Below are positions 1 to 11,900 of a stretch of DNA of 64,000 nt, one piece after another. Each line of letters opens with the position of its first letter. The stretch's first letter is position 1. The notes under the pieces are model-generated. The model searched no databases. It was not told where the DNA came from and was given only the letters and a program-made list of their open reading frames with translations. The translations under genes and the position numbers were made by a program. Source of the DNA: Nephromyces sp. MM_2019 (Eukaryota > Apicomplexa > Aconoidasida > Nephromycida); assembly GCA_015657535.1 (NCBI GenBank), contig JADHZB010002094.1, positions 4,557 through 68,556 of the forward strand. The letters run 5' to 3'.

Positions 1-90
<90 letters not shown>
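1..90. repeat. (AC)n microsatellite, 45 pure units
   Basis: The first 90 bases are an uninterrupted AC dinucleotide tract, cut by the window edge, so its true length is unknown. An AC-biased stretch continues to about 270. The translated frames over it are low-complexity shadows and are not genes. Confidence 0.98.
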
Positions 91-93
<3 letters not shown>

Positions 94-401
94 GGTATTC
101 AAAGAACACATAGCATAATCAAAAAACACACACTTAAAACCAAAGCGTACACACATGTACAATCAAAACACATATTCACACACATTCAAAAGCAAACTCC
201 TACACACAATCAAAAGCAAATACACCCACACACACGTCGTCACACCACATCCCCCACACGCACACCCAACTAAAAACATCTCACCCTTTCTCATCAATAA
301 GAGTATTCTCTCGCTGTTTCAAAGCAAACTGATTGTCGGCTCCCTCCTTCAGCTGCTCATACAAAAACTTCCAGAGATTCCACGAAAAATCAACTTTCTT
401 T

Positions 402-965
402 TCACCAGAAAGTCACCGTAACTTTGGGAACAGAAATTAATAAGGAAAACAGGCTGTGTGCTATAAATGGACAGCAACACACAAGGGTTAAAACCACAAG
501 AACTTCAGCCTGTGATCTTAGAATGACTAGTAAAAACGAAGCGAAGAACACACAATACAAACCAGCACAATAGAGAGGAGACGCTTCTTCAACTTCAAAC
601 ACTTCTGCAGCTTTTTCTGCTGCAAAAAATCTGCTACCTTCGCTATAAAACGTTTTAGGCTTATTTAAGACGTTTTTGAATGATTTCTGCAGTTTTTCCT
701 CTTCTTCTTCTTCTTCTTTAAAACCCACTTCCTCAGAGGACACGAAGCAAACGCCCAGGGAGCCTGCTAAAACTGCAGCAACACAAGATTGTGTAGGCTT
801 AAGCCCCACCGTATATTGAAAGGCTTCTAGAGTAAACAACACACAACCTTCTGCCTGATAGTTCCTAGCTAAGAAGGTGGAAACTGGAGCAAACTCTTTC
901 ACTATATTACACGCTGAATTTTGATTTCTTATAGTCAATATTGAGAGACTGATACAAGAAAGCAT
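402..965 (-). CDS. Unrecognised open frame, possible exon(s)
   Basis: This 187-codon frame has no recognisable family. Reading on the minus strand, it holds a hydrophobic stretch (GSLGVCFVSS region), a run of seven glutamates encoded by a CTT-type repeat near 705-720, then an alanine/glutamate-rich part and a cysteine-rich hydrophobic tail. The tail follows a possible donor (GCTG then GTTTGT) near 570, so the coding part may end there. A TCTAG acceptor-like site lies about 830. Neighbouring sequence is AC-rich on the plus strand, which in this half of the window accompanies introns of minus-strand genes. The frame could be one exon of a gene whose other exons I cannot place, or chance. I do not assign a function. 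Confidence 0.25.
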   Translation of the reverse strand: MLSCISLSILTIRNQNSACNIVKEFAPVSTFLARNYQAEGCVLFTLEAFQYTVGLKPTQSCVAAVLAGSLGVCFVSSEEVGFKEEEEEEEKLQKSFKNVLNKPKTFYSEGSRFFAAEKAAEVFEVEEASPLYCAGLYCVFFASFLLVILRSQAEVLVVLTLVCCCPFIAHSLFSLLISVPKVTVTFW

Positions 966-1979
966 CTTTCTGCATGTGTTAGGAAGGAATCAGTATCTGT
1001 GTGCGAAATCATACTATGAGGAAGCATTTTTAACCTGAGGAGCAGAGCATCTAAATAACATCAGCAAAATAAGATATTTTTCGCACACATAAAACTGCCA
1101 TAGAAACCCTCAAAATCCCACTTTTTCATGAAAAATATGTTGAAAAAGCATCTAAAAAAGAGGTTTTTGATCAACACACACTTCCAAACCACTCAATACA
1201 CACTTTCACACCACTCAACACATTCACTTCCACATCACAGTAAACGTCAAATCCTCTTCATTTGCAACATTTCAGACTCAAAAATACGCAAATACAGGAA
1301 AAATAGAGAAGAAACAGAGAAACCAGAACAAATGAAGAGGAAAACACAAGAAGAGATCAGCAATGGCAGCGAAGTTTTTCCTACCAAAAGCATGCCTCTG
1401 AGGAGGCGGAAAACGCTTAAATAGGTGGAAACCGGGCTTGTGCGAGGCAGGAAAAAACCAGAGAAACTCCCAAGTTAAAAAGGCTTAACTAGAAGAGGTG
1501 AAAGAAGAGTTAGCGAGGGAGTGTACGTACACTCCTTAACTTGATTGAAGACCTGGTAATACTGGTGAAACATATTTTATAGCACAAGGAAAGTTGTGAA
1601 TGTGGTATCTGCCACATTTCCGGAAGCGGAATCAGGTTACCTCGGAATAGCTAACACGCGAAAAAACGAGTGTCTTGAGTAAAGGCCTAAAAAAAATACA
1701 TATGGCATCTTATGCATCAGGTGTTGAAACCACGCATACAGGCTTTATCCCATGCATTATGAGGGGAAACTACACACACACATGATATCCCACACACTAT
1801 CACACCAAGCTACACAAACACACTGCAAAACAGTGATTCTTACACGAAATAAATCGCCATTTTCAATACTAAAAACATACGGAATGTTCCAGAAACACAA
1901 GCTGCCAGCAGGCAATGAATCTGTTGAATCGATTAGAGGAAGAAGGCTGGTAAAAAACGATTATCAAATAAAAAAGTAC
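966..1979. other. No gene recognised
   Basis: AT-rich sequence with short AC-biased tracts (about 1170-1240 and 1770-1830). The plus-strand frames at 1128-1424 and 1752-1997 are rich in threonine, histidine and lysine, as expected from AC-biased DNA, and show no domain. I see no supported feature here. Confidence 0.5.
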
Positions 1980-2115
1980 CGCGTCTTCACCCTTTGACGC
2001 GCACTCTAAGTCTTCAAGTACTTTAGAAACGAATAGCAGCACAAAAATTCGGATTACCTGGATGATAGCTTTGCGCCTTCGGCTGACTTTATCCACCGTA
2101 AAATTCCCCATTAAG
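1980..2115 (-). CDS. Possible internal exon, basic then hydrophobic
   Basis: On the minus strand an acceptor-like CCAG at 2116-2119 is followed by 45 open codons and a donor-like GCG/GTACTT ending at 1980. The peptide begins MGNFTVDKVSRRRKAIIQ, has a short hydrophobic stretch and ends SKGEDA. It enters with one base of a split codon and leaves in phase 0. I recognise no family and could not link it to a neighbouring exon by phase. It could belong to a minus-strand gene spread over 0.4-3 kb, or be chance. Confidence 0.25.
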
Positions 2116-3344
2116 CTGGAACGTTAGGTAGGTGCTTCATGCAACCTTTTCCTAAATAAAAACTTTGAGGCCACCTACATATAGCGTATAAGGGCAGAAT
2201 TATTAGTAGGTAAACTGCCTCTACAACGAAGGAAATAAATAGATTTACAGCGAAATTCCTAAACACAAGAAGCTACAACTTGCTGCGGGGTTTCAATAAG
2301 CAGAAATACTACGCGAATGGCAAAATCGCAGCGTTTTCTTTGTATACAAACAAATCGCCCCCTACTTGCTGTTTCAGGTGCGTTATAACAGCACAGAAAA
2401 CTGCAAAAGCCCAAGTAACAGCAAAAGATCAAATCTTCACTTGATTTCGAAAACTTACCGGAAGTGAGTTCGGAAGTTACATCTTTACAACACGGTAAAA
2501 ATAGTATCAAAAGACAAGCAAAATTTATAATCTCAAAACCTTTGCACATACAAAGTTGCTTATCCACGGAGTAGAGACAATTCACGGCTAAATCTCAGTT
2601 ATACAACATGCATTTTCTTCAAACTAAAATTGCCGTAGTTTGCGGGTTACGCTGTTTCCATACCAATTGCTAACAAAAGAAAAAGGTTTCCGTCCTTCCC
2701 AGAAATTAGAGCAAAAATGTTTCAAATGAATAGCTTCTCTTTGATATTCACTAGGGAATGACGGAAATCCAAGCAGGAAAATTTTCTAATATAAAGAGTT
2801 GATAAAGAAACGGAGGAAAAGAAACAAATTCTTTACTGCCAAAGTCTCACCATTAGAAGCCAATAATATAGGGATTATACAATCCATTAGCCTCTGTGAT
2901 ACACCTAAAATAGAACGCCAGATACGCATTCGTGAGTACTGCAAGCATATGCGCAATCAGACCTCTAAAACTTCTTGGCTTATGCCAGTGCAGTGCAACC
3001 AGCAAAATAGGTACCCTAAACCTCCACGGAAAATTGCAGGAAAAATTATCAATGAAGCTCACAGTAAAGCTCAAAATGAAGCATCAAAATAACATAGCAT
3101 AGGGGGGGTAAAGCTTCCCCGTACCAGCATCTTCCAACGGCGTTAAGAAATCGGCTAAACCGCTATTTTTATCCGTATACAACACCCATGCTGCCAAGGG
3201 TCTAGCACTCAATTTCAAATTCAGCAAAGCCGCATGCTGATAATTGGTATTCAGTAAGAAAAAAATCAGTTACAAGCAGCACTGAAAAACTTAATATCAA
3301 GAGGATTCCACGGTTACATTAAGAAGCGTATGGTCCAACTGGGT

Positions 3345-3560
3345 CATTCCAGAAAGTTTAGCAAAGTAAGTCGAGCACGTTAAGCAATATGAGTACGCTA
3401 AGTGCAGCGGATAAGTTTATAAAGGCGAGGAGGTCCAATAATTTCGCTAAAGTAAGTAAGTTGAGTAAGCTCACCAAAGTGAGCAAGTTCCCTCCACTAT
3501 GCTCACTGAACTGAACCAGGTCACCAAGTTCATCATAGTGAGATTGTTTACTAAAGTGTG
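3345..3560. repeat. Degenerate AAAGTAAGT-type repeat stretch
   Basis: The motif AAGTAAGT and its variants (AGCAAAGTAAGT, CTAAAGTAAGTAAGT, CCAAAGTGAGCAAGT, TAGTGAGATTG) recur irregularly over about 200 bases. The units diverge too much for one period. Several match a eukaryotic splice-donor consensus, but no coding frame runs through. Confidence 0.5.
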
Positions 3561-4394
3561 GAAGCCCTACCTATCAGTAACCCCATGATAACAGCAGCAG
3601 CCATGCATCACATGCTAAAGCAATTAACAAAAACTAATGCTTTTGGATAATCAAAACTATTGGGTACCAAAAAACCGAATTACCAACCTTTACCTCAAGT
3701 AAGGTGTCTCATATTCTTGAAATTACCATATAAATCGCTTGTAAACATTCAAAAAAGTTTTTGCTTCTTATGATCCGCGGCATACATTATAGAAGGTACG
3801 TTATCCGACTTTATCGGATCAATTTTTCGAGCAGGTACATGCTTCACCATTGCTAGTTACGGGGGGATTAAAGGGTAAGCGTACCAGGACTGCGCTAGTA
3901 CAGTTTTTGTTTCCCCGCAAGAGAGAGAGTGCTTCTAGCCAAACGGGGAGCTTTTGCATTATGGGTTATTTACGTTGCTCCCAAAGGAGCGCAGTATTTT
4001 TAAGTGATAATGTATGTCTGTTTTTCCCTTTGCGTTAAATATAGGGAAGTAAATAACAAATATGTCATGTGCGACTTGTTTTTGCTCGAATTGATAATCA
4101 AATCAAGGACTGCAAGGGAGTGTAAGCTGCAGAGCAAGCGATGGAAGATGCAGTCGGCAAAATACCAACGTTCAATGAAATTAAATCAATTGGTTGGAGT
4201 AAAGTTTGGGCAACCGCTTAATAGCTACTGCTTAAGGTTTTGATAAAATCGTTTCATGGGAGAGCTGATTGCTTTATGTTTTTTAAAAGAGATGAGTCGT
4301 GCTGAATGTGGTTTTGATAGTACGTGTCAAGAATCATCAATTCTCGTGATTAAATAAAATAACTAGCAAGTAGAAAAAATTGCAATGTCAAGTC

Positions 4395-4600
4395 GGTAAG
4401 TACGTGAGCGAGGCTGGGAAGTTAGCATGTAGGTGAGCGAGGCTGGGACGTGAGTAAGTTCGTGAGCAAAGGAGCTAAGTACGCAAGTGCAGCAAGGTAG
4501 TTAGTACCTTCGTGAGTAAGCAAAGGAAGTCAGCAAGTTCATGAGGAAAGGAAATAAGTATGTGAGTGTAAGCCAAGAAAGACAGTAAGTACGTCGAAAA
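4395..4600. repeat. Degenerate GTAAGTACGTGAGC repeat stretch
   Basis: Variants of GTAAGTacGTGAGC recur about every 15-30 bases. Within the stretch, the 16-base word GTGAGCGAGGCTGGGA is present exactly twice (4404-4419 and 4433-4448), giving a 29-base period. It resembles the 3345-3560 stretch in being full of donor-like AAGTAAGT and GTGAG words. Confidence 0.65.
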
Positions 4601-4846
4601 TTCGAAGGAAAAGATAGGTATAGCAAAGAAGCCTATTCTGTGGACTGTACAGAAACTGGATTTTTGCATCATAAGGGTAGTTATGAAGGAAACGATAGTT
4701 TAGCTGGACAGTTCATAAGGGAAACAATTAAAATGTCTTAGTACTAAAGGCACTGCCTCGATTTTTCGCATGATAAATTGCAGCAAAAATAAAGCTCAAA
4801 ATATAAACCACTAGAGTAAAAATAACATCTAAAGATTGTTTAACGC

Positions 4847-5158
4847 ATGTTTAATACGTATCTGGAATGTAGTAAAATACAAGTGCATGAAGTACTCGAG
4901 TGGTTCAACTATCTAGAAAACCATAAATATGGATGCCAGAAAGTAAGGATCCCCGCATGTCGCATGCTCAGTTTTAATGTAGTTTCTGTTGAAATAGAAT
5001 TTCTTAGAAGCTTCGTCATTGCTTGTGTATCATTGTTTCAACCAGTTAATGTCAAAGCTATTTTTCTATGCTACAAACATGTGTTTTTACTGCCAATTTT
5101 GCTCTATCAGGGAAAGGCTTATTTTTTTCTTGTATTTTGCAGATTAGCAACTAGATGA
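4847..5158 (+). CDS. Small open frame, spliced or read-through
   Basis: ATG at 4847 opens a 103-codon frame. After 32 codons (ending YGCQK at 4942) there is a good donor, AGAAA/GTAAGG, and at 5142 a strong pyrimidine-tract acceptor, TTGTATTTTGCAG. Splicing 4942 to 5143 keeps phase 0 and adds only ISN before a TAG. That would be a 35-residue product, an unusually small gene. Read-through gives 103 residues with a hydrophobic second half. Neither version is recognised. The good splice signals may mean that 4847-4942 belongs to a larger transcript. Confidence 0.25.
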   Translation: MFNTYLECSKIQVHEVLEWFNYLENHKYGCQKVRIPACRMLSFNVVSVEIEFLRSFVIACVSLFQPVNVKAIFLCYKHVFLLPILLYQGKAYFFLVFCRLATR

Positions 5159-6784
5159 ATACTGCGGCTTTAGTATTTGTTGGGTATGGGTTAAACAGCA
5201 TTGGAATTTGCGGAAATTGTCGATTTGACAGCACTGCCATTAGGTAGCGCAGCACCACAAAACACAGCAGAACCAGTTGAAAAATAAAACTCAGCACACA
5301 ATGGGCCTTAGTCATGCATATCGTAATCGGCTCTCTTGTGCATCTACCAGTTGATTGCATGGACGTAAAATGGTTGTACAGTTTGTCCTGGCAAAGTATG
5401 CAAATTGGGTTCTCCCTTTGAATTAGTTGCTCCACTTTAAGGAGTCGTTGACAGAGCAGGAAAACGCGAACCCCAGCGAAAACACTAGGGGAAAACGCAT
5501 TTGGCTTCGAATAAAGCGTTGAGAAAGGAACTTTTATGACAAGTTGCATATAGGGATGAACGGGATATAAGGCAGCTTTCCGTCAAATACACTGAATACT
5601 TGAGGGGATTAACTAGTCGGAAGTTAAGTTTGATGAATTTCATCTGTGGAGAAGTAAAATGGTTAAATGCTGAAAACAATAGACTTTCGGCGTCAATATG
5701 TAAGCAGATGATAGTCCGGAATATTTTATTGGAGAGACAAGGATGCTCAGCACAAAAAAAGATGCGCAGACACTGGTGAGGGATATATCGCTTTCTGCTT
5801 ACGTTTAAGCAGGTTACGAAATACGAGAAAGGGGTGGTTGCTTTTACGCTAGGTTTGTGTTGCAGATGCTTTTGCAAGATTTCACCGACTTGTAGAAAAA
5901 AAGCGATTTCGGGTAATAATTGAAAAATTTTCCTTTGTTTGCCTCTACGGAAAATATTTTATTGAGCACTAAATACAAAGTAACTCTTACGTATGAAAAG
6001 GATGCCGGGTTTCCCTGCTTCCTCTTCATATCTTTAGTAACAAAGTGCCCTACGGGTGCATATATATAGCCAAAAACTCGTTGGGAGTTTAGGTAAAGCC
6101 TTTAATACCAAAATAAGCTGCAGTTACAATACTTTAGGCGGTATAAAAGTATCTCGCCACCATTTGCAATTATTTTGTGATTTTTCTCTCCATTAAAAGA
6201 AAGGAGTAGATGTGGTTAAAAAGAAACCAAAGCATCATATTGAAAACATGCAATCCGAATGAAAAATTAACATTCCAAGATCCTCACGCGGTAGAGACTA
6301 TTGGAATACAACTAACTTAGCCAAGCGAAATATACAGGTGCTAAATCTAAATGTCGTTGGCGCAGAGCATCAGCTTAGGAAAAGTTAAGTTGGAGATGCA
6401 ACCTTCTCCTTGAGCTGCAATGCTTGCTAATAGCTGTGCAAATAAATGTAAAATCCAAGAAATGATTCATTTATCTATGCAATGTAAAGTACAAAGCGGT
6501 CCAAGCATTTCAGTGGTAAGCCCTCACCATAAAGTATAGGTACTCAGGCGAGAGGCATATTGAAGAAAGCTAAAGTCCTTAGTACAGAAACTTCTAGAAG
6601 TTATAGATATGGCGAGACATTGTGCGAAATAACTCGATCGGAAAGGTCAGAAAAAGCGGAAGGCACGCATGTCAGAGTTCGCTCAAAGGGTTCCCTACTC
6701 CTTTTCATCTTCTCCTTGGTTCTTTTGCTACCCTGCTATCAAACTTGGTATCTCCTCGAGACGTGTCTTTGTGCTTTTTTTCAG
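5159..6784. other. Unresolved, no supported gene
   Basis: Minus-strand frames (5151-5549, 5485-5877) overlap each other in different registers and show no domain. The plus frame at 6560-6928 overlaps the better-supported exon starting at 6785 in another register. Upstream exons of the gene ending at 7080 probably lie somewhere in this interval, but I could not place them by phase. Confidence 0.4.
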
Positions 6785-7080
6785 GCCGGCTTTTCCTGCT
6801 ACCTACACTGCTTCATCTACTTAACCCAGCCCACCAACTTGCTGGTAAATGCTTCAATCATCTATCTCACTTGCTTAACGAAGCAATGCAAGCAGCTACA
6901 ATTAAAAACAATGAGATTTCAAGCTTAGCATTTGATGAAATTTATAATAATAAAACGAAGAGGAAATTTGCATATAGGAATGAATTGAAGCACCAAATAC
7001 AAAGAGAGGAGCAGGCCCGTGCGCCAGCTAGCAAGACTCCTGCTGCATGTACTTATTCAAACTACATAAAACACCAATAA
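6785..7080 (+). CDS. 3'-terminal exon of an unidentified gene
   Basis: A very strong acceptor (TGCTTTTTTTCAG, ending at 6784) is followed by 97 open codons and a TAA at 7078-7080. The exon enters with two bases of a split codon. The peptide starts with a leucine-rich helix (RLFLLPTLLHLLNPAHQLAG), continues through NHLSHLLNEAMQAA, and ends in a charged lysine/arginine/glutamate-rich stretch (ELKHQIQREEQARAP) and the tail NYIKHQ. The change from amphipathic helix to charged, probably coiled-coil or disordered C-terminus looks like real protein. No family is recognised, and the upstream exons are unknown. A competing frame over the same DNA (6560-6928) lacks this structure. Confidence 0.45.
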
Positions 7081-8531
7081 ATGATATGTTTTACCCATCA
7101 TATACTTTCCGATAATGATGATTAATCCCATATGGAGAAGCTAATTGTCAGCTCAGCAGCCCCACGAAGGGTCACATAATGAGTAGAAATTTTATTCTAC
7201 AATTCGCGCACACATATGTCAGATATACCAGCAGTGCCTGATGATCAGCTGCTTTGTATATCATTCTTCGGCTTATAGCCTCAAAAGCTGAATGATGGTT
7301 TTTCTGACTTGTTTACCAAAAGGTACAAGAAAATTATCAGGCAAGACATATAGGAGGCTATGCTTAATGCCTTTTGTACAAAATACTGCCTTGTTCAATA
7401 CATCAAAGGTTCGACTAAAACATTTGCTCATAGTTGATTAGAACTTCCCCCCCTTTATGAAGCGCACTCTTGAGTGTTTTACACCGAATTAGCGTATGTT
7501 ACTCCATATCAGCCCATTTTACTCCACATTAGCGAGCTTTGCGCTCAGTGCAACTACGTGGCTTAAACTGCATTTTTGCTGCGCACTAAAAATCTCCAGT
7601 AGTGCAATTAATTCGCGCCATCAATGCTTAAGTTATAGTCTCTATTTTCCATTCTAGACGAAAAAAATGCTTGAATTTCTTTTAGCATCTGTCAATCACC
7701 ATAATTCTTACATACTTGTGCAAATTGCAAGAGCTGGACTCTTCCTCTCAGAGTGTACAACTCACTATCAAATAAACCGAAGCATCGCGAAGACCTGTAT
7801 CCAAGAGCGAACTACAAAACTTCGCGCTTCAAGAGAGTTCAAATCCGGGTTTGCATCTCCTTCAAGGTAATTGGGAAAAGAGAACAAGTGAGCACCCAAT
7901 CCTCTTTTGAGGCGTTATCCTGCTGATTTTCATTATTTTTAACAAAAGTACCAAATACCCATCTAAGATGAAGAAAGCGGCGGCTTATATATATTTAAAG
8001 TTTCATAGCTTAGCAGCGCACAAAAACTTGAGCGGATCCAATACTGAGAAAGCGGGAGTTTAACCTTTAGGTTTACTAAAGTGAGTGGAATAAGAGCAGT
8101 TTTATTCCACTGAGAAAATAAAGGGAAGCAGCGAGGATACTAGAAAAAAAAATTCACAGCTTTGTACTAATTAGGCAGGAAAATCAGCTATAAAGCTTCT
8201 GCTTCGCCTCATGATTTCCTTCTTTAGCTAAGAACACCTGCGAGAGATTAGTATATTTCCTAGAAAAACTGGTTCAACGAATCTAGTCTCTTGGATATCC
8301 ACTTTTGACTAAAAATCACCTAAAAAAATAAGAGTAAGGAAAGGCAGCTGCAAACACGCAGGTAGAGTACAATTGTTATAACAACGCGCCTTCTGCTCAA
8401 CTTATTATACTTAACCTCTGGAAAGATAACTACCAAATCGAAAATCTAAAGGCCGCTATTGCTAGTCTTGGCGTACAGCTGCATGATGCCAAATGAAATA
8501 TCGTTTTTGGGCTTAATAAGTTAATAACTTC
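7081..8531. other. Intergenic, nothing recognised
   Basis: AT-rich sequence downstream of the 7080 stop. A small plus frame at 7667-7870 has no domain. A weak repeat of a TTACTCCA-cATtAGC type word occurs near 7490-7535. I see no tRNA or other RNA gene. Confidence 0.5.
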
Positions 8532-8735
8532 AGAATTTGCTGAAAAAATTATCCGGTAACACCTAATAGCATAAGAATTTGCTAAAAACATTATTTTCAG
8601 GGTATTCCTTAACATCTTCAGAATTTGTTAAAAACATAATTTTCAGGATATTCTTTAACAACTCTAGAATTTGCTAAAAACATCATTTTCAGGGTAAAAT
8701 AAAAAAACTGAAGAATTTGCTAAAAAAATTGCTTT
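8532..8735. repeat. Tandem repeat, about 46-base unit, about 5 copies
   Basis: The word AGAATTTGcTaAAAA begins copies at 8532, 8574, 8620, 8666 and 8712 (spacings 42, 46, 46, 46). Each unit continues with ACATnATTTTCAGGgtATTCcTTAACA or a decayed form. The array lies about 200 bases past the stop codon of the RAP gene, in its 3' flank. On the minus strand the units read as T-rich with repeated AAATTCT. Confidence 0.9.
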
Positions 8736-8939
8736 AATTTTGCCTCAAGCTCTCATTCGATAAAATTCCTTCTTCACCATATTCGCAGCCATGCGCTACT
8801 TTCATATAGTAAAACGACTTACATCAACCAAAGCTCGCCATCTTCGCAGAAACAAAGCTTTTTCGCATACTTCCAAAGCTCCTGCAGAATCTTACCACCT
8901 TCATGGATAATTCTAGTGGCTAAGCTACTACCTCTTCTA

Positions 8940-11900
8940 TCATTTTCCTTCTTTGATAATGCTCTGTAATTTTTCTCGAAGACCGGACAAATCCCAATAC
9001 GGAGCGGCTATAGCCTTCCAGCCCAGCCATTCTAAGAGTCTGTTACAATTGCGGCGCACGAACGTAAAAGAAAAATAGATCATTATAAGTTTTGAAAGAA
9101 AATACAATTTTCTAAGGGCTACTATCCAGCCATAGATGAAAGCAGCTAATCCAGGCCTGAATCGGCGAAAGACGAAGAAGAAAAAAACTTGATTACATAA
9201 AAGAGCAGTTTCAGGAGAAAAGATCACTTTTCAAGCATAAAATACCAAGAAACGCAGATTTTCCTCTTTAAACTTGTATGAAAAAGAAATCACGGAAACC
9301 GCCAAAATGTATAATTCAAAAAGCATCTCGTGAACACGCAAAATCCAACAAAAATCATCTAGATTCCCCTAAAAAAAATGCGTTTGAAGCTAGGATTTAG
9401 ACTGGAAACACCATGCATTCCGAGTTAGAGGTACACTAGCGGCAAGATCACCCGCAATTAAATCTGCTGTGGAAGCTACAAAAAGTCGTATACTTTTGCA
9501 CACACACATCTCCATCAAATTTTTGCTGTAAGATAAGGTAAATTAGAGAAAACACACAAGACAAATATAAAGGCAGAATCTTTCAGTTCATGCAACTCTA
9601 TCAAAATCGAAAAAATATAATCAAAGCTCTGCTTAATCAGGAGAAAGCACAAAAACAGGAAAATATGAATGAATTTCACCAAAAAGTGTTCGAGAGGGAG
9701 GGAGCTTTGTGTACCCGTCGTTTCATGTATGAATGTTAGTTAACCAGATATAGGGGATGTATGTACACACACACAAATTAAATGGCAAGAAGATGTACTT
9801 TTAGTTTTTTGTTAATCAGGTATTATGAGGGTGTACGCACACACTAAAGAACTGAACAGCAAAAAAATGCATCATAGTTTTAGAACCATGGCGTTTGATC
9901 CCAACATCAACACAAAAACATTACTTCATCTTCAGACGGCTATTCCCATTCAATTCAGCACATTTTTTGACGAGAGAAGAGGAAGTAAATGGCTGTTCAA
10001 GAGCCTCCACTGTAAAGCTCTTCTTCATTAGTTCTGTTAGAGATTCATCGCTGTAGAAGACAGAAATTTGCAAAGTCTTTGCAAAGTTGAAAAATCACCT
10101 TTTTCAACATAAAACGCAGTTTATTGCGAATAGCTTTTTGCTAATTAAAACCACCGGCAAGAATTTTTATAGTGAAAATAAACCGTCAGATTCCGAGAAA
10201 TGTGCATGCGCGGCAAAGAAGCAATATTGTGTGAAGAAGCTTGAAAAAAATCGGGTTTTGTGTGTGTGTTTGTGCATGAGTTCTTATGTGTGTGCGTGAT
10301 GACGGTGGAGCATGGTGGTTTTTTCATAGTTAGAACTCTGTGGAATTGATGAATCTGTCTCCTGGTAGAGTAGCAGGTACGTTATAACAGCGAATAAGGC
10401 ACAGAGATATAGAGCTACACAAAGAGACATGGAGATAAAGACACACACACGGAGACGCAGAGATATGTACATAGACACACAGAAAAACGAACACACACAC
10501 GCAAAAAAAAAAAACACACACATACATAAAATAAAAATGACTAAACTTCAATAACGCCCATCACAGCACCTAGGATAAAGTATCGACACCTCTCTCCATA
10601 ATATGATGACTTTAAGAAAAACAATCATTATATACCTCTCAACCCACAGCTACCAAGGAGTAGAGATAGGCATAGACATACACACAAGAAAGTCCTCCTC
10701 TTTCTGCCAAATCAACCACTCCCTCCTCACACAAACTGCGTTAAAAACCATGTCACTCAAAACCATCTTACTAAAAGAATCTTCATCTTCTCTGTATACC
10801 ACGCCTACACGCACATGTCACCAGCTCGCCAAAACCGCTATCTTCTTCAATCTAAAGGATGCACTTCCGTGTGTGTGCGAGATCTGCCACCCCAAAACAT
10901 CGTTTAGACATGCAAAATTGTGTGTTTTTTCCCTCACCACTTCAAGACATAGTGAGATATGCCATTCAGTTCGATGGCAATCCTCCTGCTATCATACAAA
11001 AGAGAAGCTTCTTCATCATTTTTTCGACTCTCTGGTGGTTGAAGAATTGCACAGTCAATGCTAATACCTTCTTCCGTGGTATACTCAGGAATATACTGTA
11101 AGTTGAGGCTACTTACAAAGGTATATACGTCCATCTGAGAAGGAGAAGGCCTACACGCCTTCTTATGCTTTTCTATGACTTTTTGCTTCATTTTCATGAT
11201 GAAATTTGGAGGAGATTGAGAGATTTGGTGTGTGTGTGGGGAGGGGTTTGGGAGGGGTGTTGGGGAAATGTGTGGAGATGGGTGGGTATCGGGTGTGGGG
11301 AAGGTTTGTGGCAATGAGATTGGATAAGGGTGTGAAAGGTGCGCGTGGCAAGCGTGCACAGAATCACGCGTAGAACCATCTTCAGAATTACGTGAAGAAC
11401 TCTCTAAAAACTCGGGTGTGTTTCTTTCCAGTCTTGAAGCGATCTGCGCTACTTTGTGTGGAGAAAAGCCTACACAAAGTAGTCCTTCACGCTCTTTACT
11501 ATAGTAGCCGAGACGGCTATCATTTCTCGAAGAAGTAGTGCACCTCCCTTCATCAAGATTACTTGCGAGGAAGCCATTCTGATGAGCTTTCATCCTAGCC
11601 AACGAGCATGCAAGATAGACCCAGTATAGCTACAAGGCAAAAAACGATAATAAAGTAAAAGATTTGAGCGAAAACCATCAATAAACGCATAAAATTTGTA
11701 GTCTAAGGCGAACGTATAAGCTTGTGCTAGCAGTCGTGTATTTAGCAGTGTGTGTGATGCGTGCGCTATAGTCTTATCGCTTTTTTAAATCAAAAATAGG
11801 CTAATGTAAGGGGAAGATATAAGTTTGTGCGAGCAGCAGTGTTGTTCTCAGTATTTGGGTGCTATCATTCTATCGTTCCTTTTAATCAGGCATAGGTTAA

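Larger units (their letters stand above)
2116..4846. other. Unresolved; short exon-like frames only
   Basis: The interval holds overlapping open frames on both strands (for example 2259-2585 minus, 2799-3092 plus) with no recognisable domain. A small minus-strand candidate near 2845-2922 lies between a TATTTTAG acceptor and a GTGAGA donor and would read VSQRLMDCIIPILLASN, but nothing joins it in phase. The two degenerate repeat stretches at 3345-3560 and 4395-4600 are listed separately. Confidence 0.4.

Noticed and set aside
7800..7870. tRNA-like T-arm (GAGTTCAAATCCGGG) near 7842, and another near 44212
   Set aside because: No matching acceptor stem or anticodon arm can be folded around either one.
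8532..8735. CRISPR-like array
   Set aside because: The repeats are contiguous, decayed units without unique spacers, and the genome is eukaryotic.
10284..10551. Cysteine/valine/phenylalanine-rich minus-strand frames resembling membrane proteins
   Set aside because: They are translations of AC-rich repeat DNA inside the RAP intron.
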